This document shows positions 56,204-64,000 of a DNA stretch of 64,000 nt, one piece after another. Positions within the stretch are counted from its first letter, which is position 1. Each line of letters opens with the position of its first letter. Below the pieces are notes generated by a model. It searched no databases and had not been told where the DNA came from. It was given only the letters and a program-made list of their open reading frames with translations. The stretch is from Lamellibrachia columna (Eukaryota > Annelida > Polychaeta > Sabellida > Siboglinidae), in NCBI GenBank assembly GCA_963662155.1, contig OY759261.1:39532996-39596995 (forward strand). The letters are read 5' to 3'. Position numbers and translations under genes: made by a program.

Positions 56204-56429
56204 TGCGTCTCAACGTGGGATTGGGGATCAGGTAACCCAAAGAACTGCTCAACAGGTCCGTCCACATATTAGAATTATCGTGACCTGTGGTCAGGTTTTA
56301 AATGCTTATCAGGATGACCGTGAGCAAGACGAGGACCTGACACAGAAAGAATATTTCCTCTTTAGGACACACGTTACCGAACAAATGCCAAGGAGTGTTG
56401 CTGCTGCGTTCTGTGCGTCAGTACTGTCC

Positions 56430-56463
<34 letters not shown>

Positions 56464-56545
56464 CTGCTACTACGTCCTCTTGTTCCTCCTCTTCTATGAC
56501 GGTGGTGGTGGTGGTGAAGTATCGTGTTGTCGTGTCTTGTGTCAT
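56192..56545 (-). pseudogene. Conserved membrane protein, copy 2 (frameshifted, polyalanine insert)
   Basis: Starts 'MTQDTTTRYFTTTTTVIEEE' and has an 11-alanine run from a GCT/GCA repeat (56430-56462). The frame slips around 56385-56395; the membrane and tail residues continue in another frame (a CQVLVLLTVILISI-like helix, 'LLSSSLGYLIPNPTLRRNGD'). Its native stop is changed as well. It overlaps the penton start as in copy 1. Confidence 0.7.
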
Positions 56546-57648
56546 TTCTCGAATGAAGTGTCACCGTACGCGTGGCTAGTCTTTATAGTGGAGTGGACAA
56601 GTGCCTTGGCATCGATCCAGCTGTTGAATTTGGAGGGGTAGCCGAACCATTTCACCAAAGCCTCCGTTCGTCTACCTACCTTACGACGCTGCAGTACCGC
56701 TTCCACGTAGTACATTTTATCGACGGGTGCCGACACCTTCTGCAGTTCAATTTCGTAGAAGGTGCCATCCAGCACTTCGCCGAGATCGTCCCTCAATCGG
56801 TACACGGGTGGATCGGAGGGATGAACCTCGTGTATCGTGAACATATCTTCGCTCCAATTCACCGCGTAGCCTTTTTCGAACTTACCTTTGTACTTGCTGA
56901 TGCGCACGCGATCCGACATGCGCAACTTGGGCACGCCCTTACCGTCGTGACCGTACAGACGCTGTCACACCTGTTCTTGATTCTGTGAACTTACCTGTGA
57001 CGGATCCATGCCGATACTGCGGTGAGGGGTGTTGTTGTACGATTGCACCAAGTCCTGAAAGACGTCGATGTATCGCCACGTCTGGTGTTTCGTGAAGTAT
57101 CGCCACATGCGCGTCTTCAACGTTCTGTTGAATCTTTCAACGACGCTCGCCTTCGTCTCCGCGTTGTGCGTGGAGAAGTGATGGATGCCGTGCTTCTTCA
57201 AAAGAGCCTGAACGGATTTATTCAGAAATGCCAGGCCTTGATCTGTCTGCAACGTCTGTGGCCAGCCTTTGCTGAACGTGGTTTCAAGCGCTGCTACCAA
57301 CGACGCGGCGGACTTGTTCTTCATAGGAACACACCAGGCCACTTTCGAGAAGAGGTCGATCACCGTGAGGAGAAAGGTCATACCGTCGTTGTCCTTTTTC
57401 AACTTCGACAGATCGACGAGATCGGCCTGCCACTGCTGACGTAGACCACCCACGATGACGCGTCGTCTCTTGAAATGATGTCTAGCCGGTTTGTGTAGGG
57501 TAAAGGCGTTGTGTTCCGACAACCATTCTACGACAATTTTTCGGGGTATGCGCGCGACCCGTCGCAAGGCATCGACTCCGCTGTAACTACCTACCCTTTT
57601 TGGATCGAGGTAGACCGTCCTAAGTGGTTGTTCTTTCCTCGGCGCCAT
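56542..57648 (-). pseudogene. Retroviral-type integrase with chromodomain, copy 2 (one nonsense codon)
   Basis: Start ATG at 57648 (MAPRKEQPLRT), overlapping the stop of the small membrane ORF (TAATG). The N-terminal domain 'VDALRRVARIPRKIVVEWLS' is present here and missing in copy 1. Core acidic residues lie in 'WQADLVDLSKLKKD', 'QTLQTDQGLAFLN' and 'AETKASVVERFNRTLK'. A TGA at 56965 replaces Trp; after it 'RVRISKYKGKFEKGYAVNWS' and the chromodomain 'YYVEAVLQRRKVG', 'WFGYPSKFNSWIDA' follow. The native stop is lost, so the frame runs on to 56542 over the conserved TATA sequence. Confidence 0.92.
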
Positions 57649-57800
57649 TAAAAGAGTTCCGTTGGATTGGCGGTGGTTGTGACGTTGCCTCCGCAGCACG
57701 GTTCTTGACGAGTGACGACGAGTACGCTGACGTACACCAGAACACCCACTACCACACCCAAAACGATGACGAATGACCGATAATCTAGCAGTGAAACCAT
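57648..57800 (-). CDS. 50-residue membrane protein overlapping the integrase start
   Basis: ATG at 57800. A hydrophobic helix (FVIVLGVVVGVLVYVSVLVV) spans residues 10-29, followed by a short polar tail with CC. The stop and the integrase start share one base (TAATG), which supports it as a real, translationally coupled gene. A second hydrophobic frame without an ATG lies just upstream (57785-57890). No counterpart exists in copy 1, where the segment is deleted. Function unknown. Confidence 0.5.
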   Translation of the reverse strand: MVSLLDYRSFVIVLGVVVGVLVYVSVLVVTRQEPCCGGNVTTTANPTELF

Positions 57801-57957
57801 ACCCCGAATAGCGACTGTTGTATAAGACTTCGTGCTATAGCGTCAGCAATCAAGTAAAGTCCACCGCAAAATATCGCAACGATGATGGAAGTTACGTGTC
57901 CTGTGGATAGCTCAACATCGTAGCGCACACTGTGCTATGAACACATGCCTCATCGTC

Positions 57958-58761
57958 TTAAATGTCTTCCCAACTAGCCAATGACGCCAGAGTCTTGCGT
58001 TCTGGGGGTGGAGTGAGCACGGAATGTTCCATCTGACCGCGTCGACGAGCAAGGGGTGTCAAACTGAGCGATCTTCGTGCGCTACCCGCACCACCACCAG
58101 AGCGAGGAGTAGTTGGTATTCGACGACGACGACCTGGAGTGGATGTCATCGCCGCCTAACGTATGTGGTCTCTCTTGGCGACGTTACCGTCCAACTCCAT
58201 GGGCAGGTTCATGGCATGGAGTTGTTTTGCGAATGGTTGCCATCCGTTGGATCGGTCTTCCTCTTACGCAACAGATCATTCACGAGATCCACCACGTTAC
58301 TTCCGGCAACGGCACACCTTCGTGGATGAGTTCGCCGCGAGCGGTCCAAGATATGTTTCTTTTCATATGCTCCATCAAACGTCTGGCTTTGGCTTGTATG
58401 GTCTTGGGAAAGGTGTCCACGACGACGGCCTTTATTCCGCAAGTAGCGCTAGTAGCGCTAGTAGCGTAGTAGCAGGAGCTCCTACTGCTCCCTCCGTCAC
58501 CCCCGCCCCCGCCCCAGACTCGCTAATCACGCGCACCGGTTCATTGACGTGTTTATCGGACAAGACGTTTTACCGTTGCAACACCTGATTGTACATTGTT
58601 ACCTTTGTCCTGTCGTCGAGGTCCTTTCTATCGAGGATGGTCATCATCTCGTCATCGAGGGCTTGCACCTTCTTAACTAAGGTGTTCGTCGGGGGTGGGG
58701 GTGAACGAAGCGTGTCCAACATTCGTGGGTCCACCTAGGCCATCTTGCGTGCGCGTTCCAT
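57958..58761 (-). pseudogene. Conserved Polinton gene of unknown function (copy 2 only, broken)
   Basis: ATG at 58761 (MERARKMA, then TAG). It continues 'VDPRMLDTLRSPPPP', 'VQALDDEMMTILDRKDLDDR' and 'TKVTMYNQVLQR', then a TAA at about 58572. In shifted frames follow 'DTFPKTIQAKARRLMEHMKR', 'GSNVVDLVNDLLRKRK' and a basic end (RRRRIPTTPRSGGG) stopping at 57958. The order 'LDDEM..IL...DL....K...Y.QVLQR', then 'ISW...GE', then 'DLVNDLLRKRK' is one I recall from many Polintons and adintoviruses; its role is not known. At least three stops and one or two frameshifts. A TATA-like 'gatatagag' precedes it. Confidence 0.65.
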
Positions 58762-58779
58762 GTCTCTCTCTCTCTATAT

Positions 58780-59147
58780 CTACCTCTTGAGCAGCACCTC
58801 TCGAAGCAATGGTAGAAAGACCGAACTTGCCAACGGTGCTAGGAAGGCCGATAGGAAACCGCCACTCTGTCACTCGCCGACCTGCTGTTGCAGCAAGATG
58901 CGTCTTCTCCGGCAACTGGCGTTCGTCTCTGAGCCAACTCGCGCAACTTCGTTCTGTATTTACTGAAACGTCGCCTCTGTAATTCGGTCAATGGAATGTT
59001 CTTTTTTAATATGTTGTAGGCACACTCGGCTAGCGCACACAGCAGATCGGCGTCGGCGTTGGCGATGATGGCCCTTTTCAGTTTGTTGCTCTTGATTCTG
59101 TTCAAAGCCTGTATGCACACAATGTGTCTCTTCACCAGGTCAGACAT
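58780..59147 (-). pseudogene. Small basic Polinton protein (GGFL type), copy 2
   Basis: ATG at 59147: 'MSDLVKRHIVCIQALNRIKS', 'ALAECAYNILKKNIPLTELQ'. A frameshift near 58905 separates this from the conserved 'RILLQQQVGE' and the hydrophobic tail 'GGFLSAFLAPLASSVFLPLL', which ends at 58780; a stop also lies before GGFL. A basic helix plus a GGFL-hydrophobic end is typical of a conserved Polinton small protein, perhaps a virion component. Confidence 0.72.
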
Positions 59148-59180
59148 GGTGCGAATGAAGAGACTATCCGCCCGTGCGGT

Positions 59181-59191
59181 CTTTTTATACC
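59181..59191 (-). promoter_or_regulatory. TATA box containing the native ATPase stop, copy 2
   Basis: 'ggtataaaaag' on the minus strand, about 38 bp before the ATG at 59147; same position as in copy 1 (44783-44793). Confidence 0.65.
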
Positions 59192-59815
59192 TTCGGCAAG
59201 TACACTTACTGAACTCTGTCGTCTGGAAAGATGGCCGTGCGCAGACGCATGTCTTCGGGCGTGTCCTGTTTGAGATCGACCAATAGATAACCGTACGGTA
59301 CCGACGTGGCGTCTTTAAAAGCCTCTTGAACGAACTTGACGCGCCCCGGATACATCTGTCGAGCCAAGGGCGACATCTGCGATGCATCACGAGGATTATT
59401 GAACACCACCATGTACTGATAATTCAGACTGATGGTATGACTCTCTTTGTTTTTATTGAACAGGTTTTGTACGAGATACAGAACGGACGTGTTCCTGTGA
59501 TGACTTTTTTTAGTGAACAAGGTCGTGACCCGTTCGTCCGTTTCTGCCATGAGATCGTCTATGACAATGAGGTTCCTAATCGTCGAATCGAACATGCTCG
59601 CACACGGCAACCCTTCCTCGAACCGCACGTTGACTAAGTCCATCTTTTCGTAAGCCTCTTGCCATTTTCCGTAACACCACGTGATCCGTTCGGGGGGGGG
59701 GGTGGATCGATCATCGCAACAGCTTGACGCAGCATACGCGTCACGAAAGTACTTTTACCGCATCCCGTCGGTCCGGCGCGACGCAGGTGAAAGGATGTTT
59801 CCACCGTGCGTCCAT
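59185..59815 (-). pseudogene. FtsK/HerA (A32)-like packaging ATPase, copy 2 (broken)
   Basis: ATG at 59815. Walker A 'GPTGCGKST' is in the first frame. The frame shifts at a 10-G run (plus strand 59692-59701), and Walker B 'LIVIDDLM' and the C-terminus ('ISLNYQYMVVFNNPRD', 'PLARQMYPGRVKF') follow in another. A TAA at about 59206 replaces Tyr a few codons before the native stop inside the TATA box (59181-59191). The A7 site that is damaged in copy 1 is intact here. Confidence 0.9.
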
Positions 59816-59821
59816 GGTCGC

Positions 59822-62440
59822 TTATGAAAGACGACCAAAGTGCATCGCCTTTTTCTGCACGTCCACCGGACCCGTGCTCACCCCGTCCTCGTGCACCACG
59901 CGTTTGGCGTAGAAGTAGGTGAGAGCCGCTCGTTCCTGCACGTACGTCAACACGGTCGAGCGACGCACTCGGAACCCGCGGTTCTTTCCACTTCCGCTCC
60001 GACGGTTGGTGAGCACCTCCAGGAAAGCGTTCTTGTCGATGACGTTGTGACGTTTGCTCAGTCCTTTGGTGCTGTATTTGTCGGTGGGCCCGAAACAATA
60101 GTACGTCTTGCTACACAACCCCACGAATCCGTCACCGGATCATTCCACCTTGAACAGACCCGGAGTCCTCTTGTCGTACGCCCTGCGTGCCTTACAGCAC
60201 GCCTCGTCGCCGACCCACGGTCTATTGGCGAGTCGACAGCGCACGTACTCTTTCCGATGGTCGTCGCAACATTCGGACGGCAACCATTCGGAGCGGTGCC
60301 GGATGTAATGTTCTCGGAGTTCCGGTGTCACGAGGGCGTCGATGGACTCGGCGGCCAAGGCAAAATAGGCGGAGTCTGTATCCATCTCGCAGTACTGAAA
60401 AAGAGGGCGCTCCAGGTACCTGTTGATAAAGCCGTAATAGAACTGCAACATGCGCATCTTGGTGTACTGTAGAACGAAGAATCCCACGTGCAAGGGCAGG
60501 GTGTACGTGACGGTTTTCTTGTTCATCTCTATCTCGTACGCATCGTCGACGACGACGTCGAATTGTCGGAATCGTCTCTCGTTGACCATGAGCGATGCTG
60601 CCTTCTCCATGCAGTAGTTGACGTCACGATGTTGGTCCTTGTTGGTGATGGTCTTTCCTTAACCCGAGTTCCCCAGCAACTTCATGGTGTCTGCGATGAT
60701 GGCCTTGTGCGAGTGGATGTCTCCCTCGCGTCGCGCCGTGGACACTGCATCGCCGAACCGCCTGAAGAACGGGATGGGATCGTACTCAACGACCTGATAC
60801 ACGTTCATCACCTCGAGACCGTGGTCCATATACCATTGCAGCAGAGGCGTGGCGAGCAAGATCTTATCGCCTCGATAACTACCCACGAGCATACGTCTCG
60901 GAGTCGCCATAATGTTGTGCTCCTCGGCGTATCGGCGAATGAACGGTCCGAGATCGTCGCGTGTCAGACGGATGTTCTTGAATACGGGCTGCATCTCGGC
61001 AAAGTGTTCGCGCAATGCTTCCGGTACGCAAAGGTCACACTCGATCAGACCGAACACGGTTCCGGCACGCACGCCGCTCAGGATCTGTTGCTACGTCATC
61101 GTCCATCGTGCGTGACGTCGTCGCATAAATGCAGCATCCATACACTTTTTCACGACAGCATCTCGTCTCGTCTCTTGCCATTCGCATTCCCACAACTCGA
61201 CGAACTTGACAAAGTGACGTAGGTAGGCGGTGTTCTTTCGGGTCTCGGCGAGCAGTTCAGCCGTGGTTTTCCCGTTGACCTCGTTGACCTCTTGACGGGT
61301 GCACGAGTGACCATGGAAAAAACATCCGTGGAACTGATAAGCCGTTTTCGTCTCGCTGCACCACCCGTCCACCAACATTTTGCCTATTCTCTTCTCTCTA
61401 CCGTTGATCTGGTGTCGTATGACGCGTCCCGTGCGTTCGGATTCCCAAGTCAACCATTCCGCAGCCATCTGACCGTTCAGCTGCGCCGATTCGGGTCGGA
61501 AGTCATTCTCTTCCCGTCGTCGCGTGTACCATCCCATAGGCATGTCTTGCATGAGCGACCACACGTACAGGGCGTTGGCATCGTATCCGACGATGGACCG
61601 ACACGAACGAGCGGCCTCTCCGTACTCGTTCTGTCGTAGAGTGGTGATCCCTTTCTCGTGATAGCGGTGAAAAATGAGGGAAGCTCCGCCAACCACGTGA
61701 TCTTTGACGAGATGATGAAGATCTGTATTCTTCTCGTTGAAGTATGTCTTCTCTGGAAGGTCGTTGATATATTTATCGTAACTGAACCCGGAGGCTATGT
61801 AATTTGTCATGTCTAGGAATTTAAGATGATCCGTCGAAATACACATGAACGTGTTGTTGCGTTTGATGACGAAAAACGACCCGATATCCTCGTTCTCTTC
61901 TTCTTTGTCGTCTTGTTCCTCCTCCTCTTGTTCTTCTTGTTCCCACGTCTTTGACGTGGATAGGAAGAAGGGTATGAGGAACTGTTTAATGGTATTGAGA
62001 TCATACTTACCCGAATTGAACCCGATGACGGGTAACTGATGCATCCATCCATAAAGTTGTCCCAACAGCTTTTTGTATGGATTGGTCGTTCGACGAGATT
62101 TCTTGTGGTTGGCTGCTCGTGCAGCCTCCTCCCTTTCGTCCCAGTTCGTCAGTTCCTCTGCGAGTTGTTCCAAGACATCCTCGTACGAGAGTTTGATCTT
62201 CACTCATCGCTCGCAAGATATCCATCATTCTACTCACCAACTTGCTGTTGTCTCCATCCGTTACGAGACATTGCACTCGCTCGTGGCCGTGTACGTTGGA
62301 TGCCACGACGACGCTCAGTGGAACGTGACGCGCAACCCAGTGGACCTTGTCGAACCAACACTAGAAATCAAAGGTGGCTCGATACGGATAGTAGCGCAAC
62401 GTCCAGACGTTCGAACACCGATGGAGTCGAATGGTACACG
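59822..62440 (-). pseudogene. Protein-primed family B DNA polymerase, copy 2 (5'-truncated, broken)
   Basis: It starts near the exonuclease motif ('YRATFDF' then TAG and CWF). It continues with 'LPVIGFNSGKYDLN', palm A 'YDANALYVWSL', B 'MKLLGNSG' and C 'EMDTDSAYFAL'. An in-frame deletion joins 'SGFSYDKY' to 'INDLPEKTYF', removing about 115 residues present in copy 1. Stops: TAG at 61091, TAA at 60659 (in motif B), TGA at 60140, and the one next to the exonuclease motif; a frameshift lies near 62205. The C2H2/N-terminal part is missing. The native stop is lost and the frame runs on 15 codons. Antisense frames of 244 and 210 codons here are shadows. Confidence 0.92.
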
Positions 62441-62449
62441 CCACCAGGA

Positions 62450-62570
62450 TAGTCTTGTCTTTTTGACATTGGTCAGTCACTGTTGGTGGTCTTTGGCTTA
62501 TGCGCTCCCACTCGTCTTGTCTTTTTGACATTGGTCAGCCACTGTTGGTGGACTTTAACTTGTGCAAAAG
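62450..62570. repeat. 60-bp repeat on 'gtctttttgacattggtcag', 2 copies
   Basis: The units also hold 'actgttggtgg' and 'gcgctcccactc'. The same unit returns at 63818-64000, so it brackets the arrays in between. Confidence 0.8.
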
Positions 62571-62584
62571 TGCATCGTCAGCAC

Positions 62585-62985
62585 ACTTTCAGGGTAAACT
62601 GTAGGAGATATGGGTAAATTGTAGGAATTATGGGTAAACTGTAGGAGGTATGGGTAAACTGTAGGAATTATGGATAAACTGTAGGAGTTATGAGTAAACT
62701 GTAGGAATTATGGGTAACCTGTAGGAATTATGGGTAAACTGTAGGAGATATGGGTAAATTGTAGGAATTATGGGTAAACTGTAGGAGTTACTAGTAAACT
62801 GTAGGAATTATGGGTGAACTGTAGGAGTTATGGGTAACCTGTAGGAATTATGGATAAATTGTAGGAGGCATGGGTAAATTGTAGGAATTATGGGTAAACT
62901 GTAGGAGCTATGGGTAAACTGTAGGAATTATGGGTAAACTGTAGGAGTTACGGGTAAATTGTAGGAGGTATGATAAATTGTAGTT
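62585..62985. repeat. 20-bp minisatellite 'gggtaaactgtaggaattat', about 20 copies
   Basis: A nearly constant 20-bp spacing with a/g variants ('aggagttat', 'aggaattat'), often alternating. A second array of the same unit is at 63545-63818. Confidence 0.92.
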
Positions 62986-62990
62986 ATATA

Positions 62991-63430
62991 GGCTGCCATC
63001 TTGTTTTGTTGCCATCTTGTTTTGCGCTACGAGTCTAGGTCAAGGTCGTAAATGAGGAGCTTTTGGGTAAGCATTTGTTTGGTCGAGAGCATTCACGTGA
63101 CCTCTCTATGGAGGATGCCATCTTGTTTTGTTACCATTTGTTTCGCGCTACGAGTCAAGGTCAAGGTCGTAAATTAGTAGATTTTGGGTAAGCATTTGAT
63201 TGGTCGAGAACAGTCACGTGACCTCTCTATGGAGGCTGCGATCTTGTTTTGCTGCCGTGTTGTTTTGCGATGATACATTCAACAGACGGCGCTACGGGTC
63301 AATGTCAAGGTAAAAAATGTTGAGATTTTTGGTAAGCATTTGATTGGTCGAGAGGAATCACGTCACCCTTTTGCGATGATACTGTTGGTTACCGCTCTAT
63401 GGAGGCTGCCATCTTGTTTTGCTGCCAGAT
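62991..63430. repeat. 121-bp tandem repeat, 3.5 copies
   Basis: 'ggctgccatcttgttttg' recurs at 62991, 63112 and 63234 with 'tcaaggtcgtaaat', 'gggtaagcattt', 'ggtcgaga' and 'cacgtgacctctctatgga'. Each unit contains a CACGTGAC E-box-like site. Confidence 0.85.
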
Positions 63431-63544
63431 CTTAACCCTAAAAGAACATGCAGGTTTCAGGCGAACCTGGGTGATACGGTCACCAAGAGGCGCTCTCCTT
63501 GGTGATACGATTGTTGGAGAGGGGTTTCGGGAGGGAACGAAGGG

Positions 63545-63818
63545 TTAGGAATTATGGGTGAAATGTATCAGTTATGTGTAATCTGTAGGAATTATGAGTA
63601 AACTGTAGAAATTATAGGTAAACTGTAGGAAATATGGTTAAACTGTATTAGGTGTGGTTAAATTGTAGGAATTATGGGTAAACTGTAGGAGTTATGGGTA
63701 AACTGTAGGAATTATGGGTAAATTGTAGGAGTTACGGGAAAACTGTAGGAGGTATGATAAATTGTAGTTATAGGTAAATTGTAGGAGGTATGGATAAACT
63801 GTAGGAGTTATGGGTAAA
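63545..63818. repeat. Second array of the 20-bp minisatellite, about 14 copies
   Basis: Same unit as 62585-62985, separated from it by the 121-bp array and about 110 bp of unique sequence. Confidence 0.9.
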
Positions 63819-64000
63819 CTGGTCTTTTTTGACATTTGTCACCCATTATTGGTGGACTTTGGCTTGTGCGCTCCCACTCGTCTTGTCTTTTTAGACATTG
63901 ACCACCTATTATTGGTGGACTTTGAAAGCTCTCACTCGTCTTATCTTTTTGGTATTTTTCACACTGGTCAGTCGCTTTTGGTGGATTTTGGCTTGTGCGC
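63819..64000. repeat. 60-bp repeat, about 3 copies, running off the window
   Basis: 'cttttttgacatttgtcacc', 'attattggtggactttg' and 'gcgctcccactcgtcttgtc' units, as at 62450-62570. Confidence 0.8.

Larger units (their letters stand above)
53566..62440 (-). mobile_element. Polinton/Maverick copy 2, truncated at both ends
   Basis: Reads right to left. It begins inside PolB near the exonuclease motif (about 62440) and stops 19 bp into the protease gene (53584-53566). It has no inverted repeats or left accessory arm in the window. Gene order matches copy 1, and it keeps three segments that copy 1 lost (small-protein tail, a conserved unknown gene with a tiny membrane ORF, and the integrase N-terminus). 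Most core genes carry stops or frameshifts at positions different from those in copy 1, so the copies decayed independently. Confidence 0.93.

Noticed and set aside
58024..58588. Three plus-strand frames of 101-141 codons
   Set aside because: Antisense to the conserved Polinton unknown gene, whose minus-strand motifs are recognisable.
60488..61222. 244-codon plus-strand open frame inside PolB copy 2
   Set aside because: Antisense shadow of the PolB palm region; the analogous frame in copy 1 (42767-43540) is likewise antisense to PolB.
62440..62600. Terminal inverted repeat of Polinton 2
   Set aside because: No match to the AGTAGTAG repeat of copy 1 is visible; homology ends inside PolB and tandem repeats follow.

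Overview
The window is intergenic animal DNA, probably from a marine invertebrate; the species and phylum cannot be fixed from the sequence. It is AT-rich and full of long microsatellites, many minisatellite families and remnants of animal transposons (hAT, pogo/Jerky-like, THAP, several non-LTR LINE types). I see no intact host gene, tRNA or rRNA. Positions 1-32,270 are a mosaic of tandem repeats (86, 155, 37, 33, 91, 66 bp and others), dispersed repeats, a foldback element with CCAAT-rich arms (4314-5702), a MITE-like element with 26-bp terminal inverted repeats (15146-16080), and decayed hAT, CXC-like, LINE and THAP coding fragments.

The core of the window is two Polinton/Maverick (adintovirus-like) integrated viral elements in opposite orientation. 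Copy 1 (32271-49831, plus strand) has both termini: inverted repeats of about 147 bp that begin AGTAGTAG, flanked by a 6-bp target duplication, GACGCA/GACACA, that differs at one CpG. A 5'-truncated LINE (32396-34286) lies inside the left inverted repeat, so it arrived later. Copy 2 (about 53566-62440, minus strand) is truncated at both ends.

The shared gene order is PolB (protein-primed family B polymerase with N-terminal C2H2 fingers), A32/FtsK-like packaging ATPase, a small basic GGFL-type protein, a conserved unknown gene (copy 2 only), a tiny membrane protein (copy 2 only), chromodomain integrase, a membrane protein, penton-like minor capsid, a pVI-like protein, double jelly-roll major capsid and adenain-like protease (complete in copy 1 only). 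Genes are packed like a virus: TATA boxes contain the stop codon of the gene before, and late genes overlap as stop-start pairs. In both copies most core genes carry stops, frameshifts or deletions.

The left arm of copy 1 carries accessory genes that I do not know as standard Polinton cargo: a NADAR-domain protein (ADP-ribose glycosidase superfamily), divergently transcribed from a spliced gene for a small membrane protein; a protein resembling the zinc-bearing C-terminal OB fold of RPA1; and two acidic ORFs, one with SUMO-interaction-like motifs. These reading frames and the PolB N-terminus have no lesions, unlike the rest of the element. This cassette is the best candidate for a new biological system in the window.

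Between the copies (49832-53565) lie a second fragment of the same LINE family and four tandem-repeat arrays. Beyond copy 2 (62441-64000) there are only 20-bp, 121-bp and 60-bp repeat families.
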